A stretch of DNA of 64,000 nucleotides from Artocarpus heterophyllus (GCA_025403435.1 CM046332.1:12251480-12315479); one strand, 5' to 3'; positions 1 through 12,175 are shown, counted from the stretch's first letter. Made by a program: numbers and translations. Notes: generated by a model not told the origin, from the sequence alone.

Positions 1-270
1 AATCATTAAGAAGCATATTATTGGTGGAAAACGTTGTGATTAGAAAATTTTTAGTTACGGAGATATGTTGTGACTCAAAGATTTTTAGTCACAACAGATG
101 ATATGGCTAAAGAACCTTTAGCCATAATAAAATTGTAGATAATTATAATTTTTGAATATTTTTGCATAATATGTAATGAGAAAAAGAGTTGTGACTAAAA
201 GACTTATAATCACAATAATTTTTTTTTGTCGTGACTAAATATTTGGTCACAGGATTTTAATGATGGCCCT
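1..270. mobile_element. CACTA-like transposon, inner (subterminal) part
   Basis: The stretch is full of short inverted copies of a GTGACTAAA / TTTAGTCAC motif, for example around 68-94 and 186-251. Such short inverted subterminal repeats are typical of CACTA (En/Spm) DNA transposons. The block continues at 10913 once the Tat retrotransposon and one copy of its 5-bp target duplication are removed, and it ends in TAGTG at 11016. The other terminus would lie left of the window. No transposase is visible. A different DNA-transposon family with similar subterminal repeats is possible. Confidence 0.5.
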
Positions 271-894
271 TGTTGATGCTTACCGCTGTCCGGTGTCGGA
301 TCAATACCCACGTGTGACTGAGCACCTTCTGACCTCCTCTTAAGCTTGCCCCTGGTCGGGATTGAGTACCTGCGAGGGGGATGATTCGGAGAAATGGGGT
401 TAGCCAATAGACAAGGACTCTCCGATGCTCAAGGCAAGAACTGCTCGGCAGAGGTCGGCAGCTGATTAAATGAGAAGAGGTCTCCCTCTCTAAAACGTCA
501 TAAATGCATCCTATTTATAGGCCACCAGTTGGATCGGGTGCAAAATAGGTTTTGCCCATTACCCAGGTGTCACATCAAAGCGTATCAAGCAATAAGTGAC
601 AAGTGTCGTGTCCATTGTCCAATGGATTAGACTCTATCGGACGGCAGCACGTCTGCTTGGTGTTGGCCTACAAGGATGGGTAGTGACGTATTATGATGAG
701 TAGCATGACCCGGCCCGAGCTACTGTACATCCCCGAGGTGGCAGCCTTCCTGGGGGTGTGCCCTCGGATAAGTGGAAGGCTCCTCGGGAAGAAGCTTAAG
801 TCGTCGGGTCGGGTGGTAGCCTATGTCTGCCAAACTGAGTTGCCGACCACCAGAGTTAAGATCCTCGGTGGTAATGCCGAGCTGACCCTTAGCC
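271..894 (-). repeat. 3' LTR of the Tat element
   Basis: The LTR is 624 bp and starts in plus orientation with TGTTGATGCT. The inner edge is eroded: it reads TTAGCC where the other LTR has TCAACA. A G-rich run just inside (sense CACTGGGGGGC, around 893-903) is the likely polypurine tract. A TATA-like sequence on the minus strand lies at 511-521. The short reading frames inside are not genes. Confidence 0.92.
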
Positions 895-1114
895 CCCCAG
901 TGCACCTGGTCGGTATTCGGCCGGGTGGACTATGCCTAGTGGGTGATGTCGGCTCAAAGGAAGAAGACTAAGCGACACTTAGGAGCGGGGTGAGGTGAAA
1001 AGACGCGCGGATCAGGCGGGGGACGCGTGTCGCGTCGCAGCCGTCTGTGTGGCTGTCAGGCGTATTAATTGCGCCTTTTGGGTTTTCGCGCTCGAACTTC
1101 CCGCTTAAAGTGGC

Positions 1115-1123
1115 TATAAATAG
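1115..1123 (+). promoter_or_regulatory. TATA box of the antisense gene in the Tat element
   Basis: TATAAATAG lies in a GC-rich setting about 147 bp upstream of the ATG at 1262 and about 220 bp inside the LTR. A pyrimidine-rich run follows where transcription would start. The antisense gene therefore appears to have its own promoter and not to depend on the LTR. Confidence 0.6.
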
Positions 1124-1261
1124 GGTCCCTCCCCTCCGTAATTTGCACTTCATTTTCAGAAATTTACGAACGAGAAATTTTAGCTGCCGAGCTCAAGTAA
1201 TAGCCGAGGATTATATCAACCGAGCTACCAAGAACCCGAGCAGGTAATTTACCGAGTGAAA

Positions 1262-3785
1262 ATGAGTGATTTGTCCGACTCGCAAAACGTGGAGGTTTCA
1301 TGGTCGGAAAGTAGCGGGGAGAGCAGTAGCTCTTCTTCGACTCAATCTGACGCCGAGGTGGCGTCCCAAAGACGGGAAGGGGCCAGGCGGCTAGAGCAGA
1401 TCCTAAGGGTCGATTCCCAGACCGTGCCCGAGCAAGAATTTTTAAATTTGCTGGGCGGGCACAAACTTATCAGGCCGTCCAGGGAGCAAGACCCTTATAC
1501 TGGGGCGGCAACAGCGGGCCATTCCCAAGTTTTTCCAAGGGAGGGGACCGAGTTTCAAACCCATGAGGACGCTCCGAGCACCTCTGGTCGGAATGTCGAG
1601 GCCCCCGTCCAAGTTGCAGGTGTGATTACGGTTGATGCCTCCGATGAGGAGCATGCGACCGAGGAGGCAGGGGCAGAACAGCCGGAGATGGAGCGGGAGG
1701 TCCAGGCCACCCGCGTACGGGGCGTCACAGCATATCGGACAAGTCGTCCTGGACAAACCTCGGCGGCAGGATATACGAGCGCGGTTACAGAGTCGCGCTT
1801 AGAGACCCTTCGCGCCGAATATGGCATTCCGGCCGACGTGGATCTCGTCGTTCCCGACGTGGGGGATTCACCTTTAGAGGCGCCGGAGGGGTTCATCACG
1901 CTTTACGCCGAGTTCTTCAAGGCCGGGCTGCGTCTGCCACTTCACCGTTTCCTTCGCCGGGCACTTAATGACTTTAATGTGTGCCCGGCACAATTAAACC
2001 CGAACAGCTACAGGTCGCTGATCGGGATGTATATTTTGTGGAAGTACCACCGGAGTACTAAGATGCCGCTAGAGGCTTTCAAGCAAGTATTCAAGATGAA
2101 GAAGCTTCCTCGGCAGTCCGGTTGGTACTACTTCACCGGCTTTAGAAAGGATTTCATTCTGGGCAACCCCGACTCGGACAAGCTGTGGAAGTACGAATGG
2201 TTTTACGTCGGGGGAAACTTTTTAGCCCGAGCCGGTGAAGCTATCCCCGAGGATGAACAAGTGCCGGGGTCGTTTGAGCTGGGGCACGTCTGGACTAAGC
2301 GCCCTTGGGCACCGAGCCATGTAATAGAGGCCGTGGAGGAACTGTTCGGAAAGCCCGAGTCGTCCAGACAACAGTCCTTTCTTCTGAGAAAGGACACCCT
2401 GTCCAGATACGGTTGGTTCGGGGAATCTAGCAGTCTTCCCCGAGCTAGGCGTCCTGCCCGGGAAACCGGGCAGGTTACTATTGCCCGTTCGGGTGATGCG
2501 GATCTTCCAGGGCCAAGCACTTCCCGGTCCGGGTGGCCGACGAGGGAGCCTTCATTGTCCAGTACCGAGGACTCGTCCAGTGGCTCCCTCGATGCGGGGC
2601 CACCCGTAGCCGACGAGGGCCTCGAGGGCGTGACTAGGCTCCTGTACCCGTCGGGCCAACTCCGGATCGGAGGTCAGCCTGGAACTTTGTTTATAGTCGC
2701 CCTGTCCTCTTTTATTTCCTCTGTTTAACTCGGATTTTCTTTGTACAGAAATGACAACACCGAGCTCCCGCGCTGGAAGACTTGCCCAGATGACTACACA
2801 AAGGAATGGCAAAGGCAAGGCCGTCGAGGCCAGCAAGAAGCGCAAGCGGACGCCGGCGTCTGAGCCCCCGACACGCGCCGGGCAAACCTCCTCATCAGTC
2901 CAAGCTCTACCGCTACCGCCAGTAAGGGCCTCTTCCGGGACCGGTCGAGTAGACGAGGCGTCCAGAGGTTCTTTCGAGGACCAACGAAGAAGGCGCCCGA
3001 ACTACCGCGGCATGCTCCTTGAACGCATCGGGGACGTGGCTCCCCCGAATGACTTCTTCATGGAGATCCGGGGCGAGGACTTCCCAGATTTGTGCACCCT
3101 GGCGCTCCGAACGGCAACCTCAGTAAGTATCCAAGCCAACTAATGGTTGCAGGGACTTCCTATAGTATTACCGAGAACTTATCCCTTGTACTTTTCACAG
3201 CTGAGCGCCGTTGTGCACATGGCGCACTCCATCGGGGTAAGGGAGATCCACAAGGAGCAAGAAAGGCACAAGAAGACCCTTCTGCTGAAATTGGACTCCG
3301 ACAGAGAGCTCAACGACACGAAGGTTGAGTTAGTTCGAGCCAAGGAGGAGGCTGAAAAAGCAAAGTCCGAGGCCGAGGACATGTTGAGGCGGCTCAAGGA
3401 CGCAGAGGATAAGGCCGCTCGGTTAGAGGGGCGGCTAGCAACTCTACAGGCCGAGCATCACCGATTCGTGGCCGGGCTCCCCGATCAGCTGGCCGCTGCG
3501 GTCGAGGAGTTCAAGACATCCCCCGAGTACACCGATCTCTACTTCGGCGGGATGGTGGACCTCCGCGACTATTTGATAGAAAAGCATCCCGAGGCCGCTG
3601 CATTCGACTGGTCGGTCATTGTCGAGCCGGACCAGGGTGAGGCCGAGCAACAACGGGATGTTGAGGAGGAGGTCGTCGTTGTAGATGGTGATGACGACGG
3701 GGATGTGCAAGCTGCCGAGGGAGGCCGAGACGACAATGCGGCCGGGGACGAAACTCAAGCTGGTGATGAGACTAGGGCCGATTGA
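1262..3785 (+). CDS. Antisense accessory gene of Tat retrotransposon (Transposase_28 / 'putative gypsy type transposon' protein), 3 exons
   Basis: Three exons join in frame: 1262-2672, 2749-3122 and 3201-3785, giving 789 aa without a stop. Intron 1 (76 bp) has a weak donor GTCAGC and acceptor TTTGTACAG. Intron 2 (78 bp) has donor GTAAGT and acceptor TTTTCACAG, with a second possible acceptor at 3152. The N-terminal 50 residues are Ser- and acid-rich. Around residues 180-310 is the domain known from plant 'putative gypsy type transposon' proteins (LRLPLHRFLRRALNDF, then WYYFTGFRKDF). The third exon starts with a long coiled coil rich in Lys, Glu and Ala and ends in an acidic tail. Tat-lineage elements are known to carry antisense ORFs of unknown function between pol and the 3' LTR, and this is one. 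It runs head-on toward gag-pol. A TATA box and AATAAA signal flank it. The ATG at 1262 is the first in frame. Confidence 0.78.
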
Positions 3786-3851
3786 TCCTCTGTTTCTTGC
3801 TTTTTGTGATTGGGCTTGGGAGGTGCCCGCTTTTCTTATACCTTCCTCATA

Positions 3852-3857
3852 AATAAA
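3852..3857 (+). terminator. Polyadenylation signal of the antisense gene
   Basis: AATAAA lies 67 bp after the stop codon at 3785, followed by T-rich DNA. This is the expected spacing for a plant 3' UTR. Confidence 0.5.
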
Positions 3858-4554
3858 GTTAAAACTTTTCTATATTTTCCCGTTTTGCATCCACTTTTTC
3901 CTACGTGTAGTTTTATTTTTCATCCCACGTAATGTTTAAAGTTAGACACTTCTCGGGAGGTTCCCAGGCTAGGAGACAATTGACCGAGCAGAGGTAAAGG
4001 GTACAATTGTTCTTGGTTAATCCAAGTACCTCTGCCCACCTCTGTCCTTGGTTAATCCGAGGACTTATGTGCTTGTCGCTCCGAGTAGTTACCGTTTCTG
4101 CTTAGTTATCCAAGCAAGTTTAGGTTTCTGGTCTCGGTCGGGCAAAATGTAAACGGCGTACAGCTGCCCTTACCCTGTCGCCCCCCGTAGACTTGTGGAA
4201 GTTTCAAAGAAACTGTACAAGTATAGGACTAATCGGGCACCTAAATGTGCCGAGCAACTTAAGGGTGTCTGCATGACAGACATGATACATATATTGACTA
4301 GCCTCCCTGTCCAGTTTGACGAGGATGGCGCCCTTGGCTGGGAGTTAACATCCTGTCTTCCGAGCCAAGGTTCTGGCGTCTTGGCTTAATTCTTCCTTTA
4401 AAAACATTGCTCGGGCGGAATGAGATTACGGAAGTTGTGTTCCATGAATGTAATATTTACATTGACTTTTCCAGTCCTGCTCAGCAGGCCTAGTTACAAA
4501 AGAATTGTGGCCAGAGATCAAAAAAGGGATCTGGCTCTGATTTCCTGTTCTTGT
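3858..4554. other. Non-coding spacer between antisense gene and pol end
   Basis: This is the convergent space between the plus-strand antisense gene and the end of gag-pol on the minus strand. I see no gene; the longest open frame (near 4195) has no family features. Confidence 0.6.
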
Positions 4555-7500
4555 TCAGGAATAGAATCTTTTTAACAGCTCGGCATTCCAAGGATGCCCA
4601 AGCTGATTCCCCTCCAAATCGATTAGCCTGTAAGTGCCTGATCGCACGACACCTTTGACTTTAAAAGGTCCTTCCCACTTCGGACCAAAGGACCCGAGAC
4701 CGGGTTGTTGAACCGTGACTTTCTTCATTACTAAGTCACCAACCTTAAAGCTCCTCGGCTGGACCCGTTTGTTGTAATACCGGGCTACAACCTGATTCCG
4801 GGCTGTGTTGCGGATGGACGCTCGGTTCCTCTTTTCTTCAAGTAGGTCGAGCTCGGTCATCATGAGCTTTTCATTCAGTTTCTCTTTGTATTGCTCAACT
4901 CTTAAGGTCGCCAATCCAACCTCGGCCGGGATGACGGCCTCCGCCCCGTAGACCAAGGAGTACGGCGTCTCGCCAGTTGCAGCTCACGCGGTTGTTCGGT
5001 ATGCCCAGAGCACTTGGGGTAATTCGTCAATCCATGCGCCCTTGAGCCTTTCGAGCTTCTTCTTCAGATTGTCTTTAATTGTCTTGTTTACGGCCTCCAC
5101 TTGGCCGTTACTCTGTGGATAGCTCGGAGAAAAGAAGACTTTCTTAATGCCGAGCTTCTCACACAAATGCCGCAAACCCGAAGAGTCAAACTGCTTAGCA
5201 TTGTCGGTCACGATAGTGTGCGGGATTCCAAACCGACAGACGATATTTTTCCATACGAAGTTGGTGCACTTAGCTTCAGTCATGTTGGTGCAAGGCTCGA
5301 CTTCGATCCATTTTGTCAGATAGTCGATGGCGACGACACAATATCTGAATTGCGAACGAGCCGGAGGGAGTGGTCCGATCAAGTCGATGGCCCATTTTGC
5401 AAATGGCCATGCTGAAGTCACCGGATATAAAGGCTCGGTGTGCGAACCTAGCATCCTAGCAAACTGCTGGCATTTAAGGCATTTTCGTGCAAAGCTCACG
5501 CAGTCTTGCTGCATAGTAGGCCAGTAGTAACCCTGCCGCAGGCATTTCTGGGCCAAGGAGCGCCCACCGGAATGATTGCCACACAGGCCTTCATGAATCT
5601 CTTTCATTAAGTACTCGGCCTCCTGGGGACCCAAACATTTCAGGCATGGCGTTGAGTAGCCACGTCGGTATAGCTTTTCCCCAATCATTGAATACCGGGC
5701 CGAGCTGTTACGTATCCGACGTGCTTCTTCCCGGTCATCGGGTAATTAGGCCAAGGTTAAGTATCGGATTATCGGGTCCATCCACGAGCATTTTGGTTCG
5801 GCTGCCAGGCTCATGACCTCCTTACTGACACTTGGTCCAGAGAGTCTTTCAATAGGAACAGAGATTGGGTCTACTCCGCCTATCCCGGAGGCTAGTCGAG
5901 CGAGGACATCGGCTTCCACGTTCTCGGACCGGGGGATTTGCTTGAAGGTGTAGGACTTGAATTGTCCAAGCAACCGTTTCGCTTCTTTTAAATATGCCGT
6001 CATTGATTCTGCTCGGGCCTGGAATCCTCCCGTGACTTGCTGCACTACCAGCATTGAGTCACTATAGATGGTCAGCCGATCAACTCCGAGGTCTCGGGCA
6101 ATTCGTAGGCCGGCTAGCAAAGCTTCATATTCCGCTTCGTTATTAGAGGTTTTGAAGTCGAAGCGAAGGGCATAAATGACCCTGTATCCGTCGGGGCTTG
6201 TTAGAATCAAGCCTGCCCCCGACCCGTCGACACAAGTTGAGCCATCGACGTGTAGTGTCCAGTTCAGCTCCGGGGAAAGGCCTTGTCTACTGCAGCCAGC
6301 CGTATCCGGCTCTCCCATGGGTGATTTCTCGACTAAGGGAGCGAACTTTCCAGCCTCTGTAAATTCGGCAAGGAAATCCGCCAAGACTTGAGCCTTTATT
6401 GCCGTTCTCGGCACGAAACGTATATCATACTGGCCCAACTCGACTGACCACTTGGCCATCCGACCTGATATCTCCGGGCTCTGTAGAATTTGCCGGAGTG
6501 GAAACTTGGTCAGGATCTTGACAGTATGGCCTTGGTAATACGGCCGAAGCTTCCGGACTGATGTTATTAGAACGAAGGCCAGCTTCTCCAATGATGAATA
6601 GCGCTCCTCGGCGCCTTGGAACGCATGGCTGGTATAGTAGACGGGTCTCTGAATCCCGTCTCCATCTCGGATCAACACCGAGCTGACAGCCTTCTCCGAG
6701 ACGGCTAGATAGGCGGTTAAAACCTCACCGGGCGAAGGTTTGGACAGGAGCGAGGGTATGGCTAGGTAAGTTTTTAAGCTTTGAAAAGCGTCCTCACACT
6801 CCCTGCTCCACTCAAACCTCCCCTTAAGTGCCTTGAAAAAAGGGTGACACTTGTCGGTAGCCTAGGAGACAAATCTTGATAACGCAGCCACCATGCCAGT
6901 AAGCCTTTGCACGTCTTTCGCGGTCCGAGGAGAATGCATATCTATGATCGCCTGGGCTTTTGCCGGGTTTACCTCGATTCCTCGTCGGTTAACCAAAAAT
7001 CCGAGGAATTTGCCAGAGCCAACACCAAAAGCGCATTTTGCCGGGTTGAGTTTCATCCCATATTCCCGGAGAATGTCAAAGCTAGCTCGGAGGTCGGCTA
7101 TGTGGTCCATCGCTTGGACAGATTTTACTAACATGTCGTCCACGTAGACCTCCATAGTTTTCCCGATCAGCCGAGCGAACATTTTGTTGACGAGTCGTTG
7201 ATAGGTAGCTCCGGCGTTCTTGAGACCAAACGGCATCATAATGTAACAATATAGGCCCTGGTCAGTAACGAATGAGGTTTTAATTTGGTCCTCTTCGGCC
7301 ATTCTTATCTGATTATATCCGGAGTACGCGTCCATAAAGCTCAAGAGCTCGTGTCCGGCTGTAGCGTCAACGAGCTGGTCTATCCGAGGAAGCGGGAAGC
7401 AGTCCTTGGGGCAGGTCTTATTAAGGTCGGTATAATCGACGCAGACCCGTCACTTGCCATTCGCCTTTTTGACGAGGACGATATTTGCCAACCATTCTGG

Positions 7501-10218
7501 ATATTTGACCTCTCTAATGAACCCAGCCTTCAATAATTTCTGGACTTCATAATTTATCACGGCATATCTCTCCGGGTTGAAGGCTCTTCGTCTTTGTATC
7601 ACCGGCCTGTGACCAGGTTGGACGTTAAGCCGATGGCTGATGACGCTCGGATCTATGCCGGGCATGTCTTCGTGAGACCATGCAAAAACATCGCGGTACT
7701 CGCAAAGAAGGGATTCCAGGTCGGCCCGGATCTCAGGTTGTAGCTGAGACCCGAGTTGGACTATGCGTTCTGGCTTTTCAAGGTCCAGGGAGAACGGTAC
7801 TAAGTCTTCGACCGGGGTGCCCCTTACTTCTTCCTCGGGACACCTGGGGTCAAGGTCCGCGAGCATCTTCGGCATCGGATCGGTCGGGAGGTCGATCTCG
7901 TCGATTGTGTGCACGGCCAGAATTCCGCGCTGCTGGGCTGAGGCTGCCCGGACTGCGTTTGCATAGCAAGCCCAGGAATCCGCCTGGGACGAGCGGATTA
8001 CTCCAATGCCACCGTCGGTGGGGACCTTCATTGCCAGGTGATATGTCGAGACCACGGCTTTTAATCCGTTAAGTGTCGGTCGGCCGATGATTATGTTATA
8101 CTGGGAGGGTTTATCGACGACCAAAAAGTCGACCACTCGAGTGACCCTGGGAACACCTTCTCCAAAAGTTACCGGGAGACTAACCTTCCCGATTGCTCGG
8201 ACACACTCACCCGTAAAGCCGAAAAGTGGGGTCCAGACCGAAACCAAAGGCGCGTTGCTGATCTTCAGCCTGTCGAACGCCTGCTTAAAGAGGATGTCCG
8301 CCGAGCTTCCATTGTCAATTAAGACTCGCCGTACAACATTGTTGGCGATAGGCAGTTCGTAAACCAAAGCATCGTTATGGGGATGCATTAGTCGGTCCGC
8401 TTCCTCCTCAGTGAAGGTGATCGGGATGTCTTCTTGGCGGCATATCTTATTGATGTGCTCGGAGACATTCATGAAGTCACCCCGCTCGACCCGTCGAGCT
8501 TCTCTGACGTAGGATCGCCGCCCACTCGATGTGTCCCCGACGACAGGCCCGCCAAATATCGTGTGCACAATATTTGGGGGTTTCGGGGCGTTCACACCAT
8601 CAGTCCTGGGTCGGCTCTGTACGTCCCGGCCTGACGAGTCGCCCCTTCCAGAGGTCGCCCTTAGGTTTATGGCCTTCTCCACGAACTCCTGCAAGAGACC
8701 TTCTCGGACCAGCCTTTCTATTTGGCCCTTAAGTTGAATGCATTCACGGGTTGTATGACCCACATCCTGATGGAATTTGTAAAACTTTGACTGGTCACGC
8801 TTCGCCCTAAAGCCTCGAAGCTTGGGCGGCGGTGTCAACAGGTTCTTGTCGCCGACCTGGGCGAGCACCTCATCAATGGTTGCCACCAGAGGTGTGTAGC
8901 TTTGGAACTTGCCGGTCGGCCCCTTCGGCCTGTCAGGTTTCTCCTTCTTCTGCCTCTTCGCATGCTCGGCACTACCCTGCTCCAGTCCTTTTTTCTGCTT
9001 CTTTTCCTTTTTCGTCCCGCTCGGGCCAACCTCCTCCCGGCGGCTTTTCATGTACTCGGCAGCGTCTGCATGCCTTTGAGCGTAGCCGAGCATTTGTGAA
9101 AATGTGTTTGGCTGCTCAAAGGCCAGGGACCAGGTCAGCTTCTCGTCTCGGAGGCCCCCTACAAAAATATGCTTGAGGGTTTCGTCTTCGACGTGCTTGA
9201 CCTCAAGGGCAGCCCGGGTAAATCGGTTGACGTAATCCCTGACACTGCCGTCTCCCTGCTTGACAGCGTACAGAGAAGTTATTTCTTTCCTCCGCGTTCT
9301 AGTTGTAGAGAATGCAGCGGAGAAGGCGTCGGTTAAATTCCTAAAAGAAGAAATCGACCCTGGTTTGAGCCGTCGGAACCACTGCCGAGCAGGGCCAGTA
9401 AGGGTGAGGGAGAAGGCTTTGCACATTGCAGCGTCACTGGCATTCTGCAACAGCATGTGCCCGCGAAAGAGCTCGGCATGCTCATCCGCGTCGGTGGCCC
9501 CATCGTAAGACTTGATTTGTGGGACCTTGAACTTCGGCGGCATGGGTGCCTGCATTATATGATCCGGGAAGGGCGGACCCTGCGCCCCGATCTCATCCAA
9601 ACCGAATCTGCAATTGCGGATCTCATCGATCTGTCGCTGCAGCACCCGAAATTGGCGACTATTCGTATCTTCGGGCAGTTTGACCCGATAAGGTACTCCG
9701 CCCTCAGCACGGCCTTCAACTCCGCCTTGGCGATTTCTGTTAATCCCTCGGTATCCGAGCCGATCAAATACCGAGGCTCTGGAACCTTGTGGTGAAGGGA
9801 CACGATGTGGTTGACGTCCCATCTGGCGTTCATGAACCAGTCGATTATCGAGCAGGGGCCCTCTGGTGGATCCTGGAGACTGCTCTGATCGGTCCTCCCA
9901 ATTGGTGGCACTCTGCTCACGCCGACCCTCTGCCTGGTCAACCTGGGTAGGGGGTGGCGGTTCTGGCGCAGCTTGTTGTCGAGCTTGCGCGAGCTGTCGA
10001 GTTAATATCTGAACTGCATTTGTGAGCTCCCGGATGGGGTCCTGTGCAGCTCGGGCCTGCACCGACTCAGCTCTTGCCGCGCTTCCTTGCCCTTCGAATC
10101 GAGATCTGACTGTTTGAGGACGACTGCTGGGCCATTCTGTAGCTGGTTGCTTATGCCTGACATCGCCCGACTCCTGATGTCAGGCGGTAGTATCTCTTAC
10201 GTTACCTCGTGTTGTCAT
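4555..10218 (-). pseudogene. Gag-Pol polyprotein of the Tat element, one frame with five stops
   Basis: Read from the ATG at 10218, the frame stays open for 1,887 codons to the stop at 4555-4557, with no frameshift. Five single-codon stops break it: TGA at 10180-10182, TGA at 7450-7452 (in RT, where Trp is expected), TAG at 6862-6864, TAA at 5746-5748 and TGA at 4984-4986 (in integrase, where Arg is expected). Domains in order are: Gag capsid around 9600-9040; a damaged zinc knuckle near 8770 (FYKFH...GHTTREC, first Cys now Tyr); aspartic protease with VLIDNGSSADILF near 8320; RT with YVDD near 7145; RNase H; a second archaeal-like RNase H with HVDGS and IYSDS near 6255-6060; integrase with an HHCC finger near 5600-5480 and the D, D, E residues in AIDLIG, VTDNAKQF and GQVEAVN; and an integrase tail to 4555. 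The protein would drive retrotransposition, but this copy cannot make it whole. Confidence 0.92.
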
Positions 10219-10262
10219 TTTAGAAATCTGAGGTAGAATAACTTTGGATTGGGGCGCGTCCA

Positions 10263-10280
10263 GCCCTCCTTCTAGTGCCA
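10263..10280 (-). promoter_or_regulatory. Primer-binding site of the Tat element
   Basis: Three bases inside the 5' LTR the sense strand reads TGGCACTAGAAGGAGGGC. It starts with TGG, complementary to the CCA end of a tRNA, as minus-strand priming requires. I did not identify the tRNA. Confidence 0.55.
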
Positions 10281-10283
10281 AAA

Positions 10284-10907
10284 TGTTGATGCTTACCGCT
10301 GTCCGGTGTCGGATCAACACCCACGTGTGACTGAGCACCTTCTGACTTCCTCTTAAGCTTGCCCCTGGTCGGGATTGAGTACCTACGAGGGGGATGATTT
10401 GGAGAAATGGGGTTAGCCAATAGACAAGGGCTCTTCGATGCTCAAGGCAAGAACTGCTCGGCAGAGGTCGGCAGCTGATTAAATGAGAAGAGGTCTCTCT
10501 CTCTAAAACGTCATAAATGCATCCTATTTATAGGCCACCAGCTGGATCGGGTGCAAAATGGGTTTTGCCCATTACCCAGGTGTCACATCAAAGCGTATCA
10601 AGCAATAAGTGACAAGTGTCGCGTCCATTGTCCAATGGATTGGACTCTATCGGACGGCAGCACGTCTGCTTGGTGTTGGCCTACAAGGATGGGTAGTGAC
10701 GTATTATGATGAGTAGCATGACCCGGCCCGAGCTACTGTACATCCCCGAGGTGGCAGCCTTCCTGGGGGTGTGCCCTCGGATAAGTGGAAGGCTCCTCGG
10801 GAAGAAGCTTAAGTCGTCGGGTCGGGTGGTAGCCTATGTCTGCCAAACTAAGTTGCCGACCACCAGAGTTAAGATCCTCGGTGGTAATGCCGAGCTGACC
10901 CTCAACA
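10284..10907 (-). repeat. 5' LTR of the Tat element
   Basis: The LTR is 624 bp with intact TGTTG...CAACA ends. It contains the gag-pol promoter; the sense TATA box CCTATAAATAG is at 10524-10534. The sense ATG of gag is 66 bp inside the element. Confidence 0.92.
10524..10534 (-). promoter_or_regulatory. LTR TATA box driving gag-pol
   Basis: The minus strand reads CCTATAAATAG in the middle of the 5' LTR. The same sequence is kept in the 3' LTR at 511-521. Confidence 0.6.
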
Positions 10908-11016
10908 GCCCTAATTATAACAAACTGCAATGACTAATATTTTTGGTCACACCATTTTAAATTTTTAATTGTGATAAAAACCGTAGGTTTTTTATGGTGT
11001 TCTTCTGCGTCTAGTG
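10908..11016. mobile_element. CACTA-like transposon terminus
   Basis: The subterminal-repeat DNA resumes after the Tat element, with TGACTAATATTTTTGGTCAC near 10931, and ends at TAGTG (11012-11016). Read in reverse, the terminus starts CACTAGACGCAGAAG, as CACTA elements do. The matching end is outside the window, so the 3-bp target duplication cannot be checked. Confidence 0.5.
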
Positions 11017-11780
11017 TTTGTAAAGATGATTGCGAATGGCAGGTTACAATGATTGTAAAGTGGGCACTTATAATTTGTAAAAGAAAAGCAAAAAAGAGAG
11101 TCATAGTTACTGTATAATCCGTACATTTACCTAACATTCATGTCATCTCTAGCTTGTATCTACGACGACACACTAAAAACTCATAAACCAACAATAACTA
11201 CCCATTATGGATCATAGTCTTAGCCTTTAATTTTCAGCAAGAAGATAAAAAAGAAAAAGTATCCAATTGTTGCTTTGGCTATTTTTTGGTTTTCGCAAGG
11301 GTATTTAGTGTATTTAGTTAGACCAAGTTTTTGCACTATGGTTGATCATGCGCCCGAAGTATGCTAATATGATAGAATTGATTTGTCTGTTATTCTAGAC
11401 ATTGTAACGGTAAATACACAGATGACCGCACTTTGACATACAGAATACAATTCCCCAATTTCTAAGTTCTAAAAAATTAAATGGATTTGATGGAATGTTC
11501 TTAGTGAAGGGGGGAAAAGCACCACCAAAAACTCTGGCAAAAGCATGCTAGTTTGGAACTAGATTTTTCACGTGCAAGCCCGGCTTGAATCTAAGAGTTC
11601 AAGACACCATTGAAGGCGCAAAGTCGTGGTAATTCAAGTTCCAAAAGCGCCACGTTATCAATCATGTTCTAGCTTTGGAGAAAAGCATGCCCTCGGGGCT
11701 CGTCTTGGGATGCTTTACTTGGAAGGTCGTTAAAACTAAATGTTTATGCTCCTGACACAATGGTGGTCGATTTGCTTCCA
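11017..11780. other. Intergenic DNA, no gene seen
   Basis: This AT-rich stretch has no convincing open frame. Its right part may be a decayed extension of the LINE remnant that follows. Confidence 0.5.
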
Positions 11781-11784
11781 TTCT

Positions 11785-12175
11785 TTGTGGTTTAGTTTGT
11801 TGTGCGTGATGCCAGTCGAAGTGCTCTCTAGGCTTTTGCAAGTGCTTTCCGGGGTCGGTCTTGCCCTATTTTGCTAAATGTATTGTTGTTCGAGGTCTTC
11901 GGTTGGCTAGAAGGGACGGATGGGAGGGAGTTACATGTTGAAAATGATACGACTAATGTTTCTACCATTAAGAGCAAGTGTTTCCACGCCTTTGAAGGCA
12001 CAATTATTCGGGTTATTTGTTGTCTTTGTGATGAGATTGGTGCCATTCCTATTGGCTAACAGCTTTGCACATGAGCTTGCAAAGTTTGGTTTGTCTTTAG
12101 GGGTTGATTCGGAGTGCGTAGTTGATTTGCCCGTTTCGTTCTCTTCACTTAGTTGTAATGTTTCTACCAATTAAA
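11785..12175 (+). pseudogene. Decayed RNase H-like 3' end of a plant LINE
   Basis: Translation in shifting frames gives pieces of the RNase H-like domain found at the C-terminus of plant non-LTR retrotransposons: VVRDAS near 11806, IIRVICCLCDEIGAIPIG ending near 12057, and AHELAKFGLSLGVDSECV near 12068-12121. A stop and several frameshifts break it. The pieces and their order fit a reverse-transcriptase-like RVT_3 domain, which ends with the 'AHELAKFG' motif. I see no poly-A tail or target duplication, so this is only the far 3' part. Confidence 0.6.

Larger units (their letters stand above)
271..10907 (-). mobile_element. Ty3/gypsy LTR retrotransposon, Tat lineage, full length
   Basis: The element is 10,637 bp and lies on the minus strand, with 624-bp LTRs at both ends and a perfect 5-bp target duplication GCCCT at 266-270 and 10908-10912. 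Domain order on the minus strand is Gag, protease, RT, RNase H, a second RNase H and integrase, which is the gypsy order. The second archaeal-type RNase H, the DNGSSADIL protease motif and a plus-strand ORF between pol and the 3' LTR are marks of the Tat lineage. By eye the LTRs differ at about 15 of 624 positions, all but one transitions, so insertion was fairly recent and decay is driven mainly by C-to-T change. It sits inside the CACTA-like element. Confidence 0.93.

Noticed and set aside
693..971. Open frames inside the Tat LTR
   Set aside because: They are chance frames in GC-rich LTR DNA; the same frame in the other LTR ends elsewhere and no family is recognisable.
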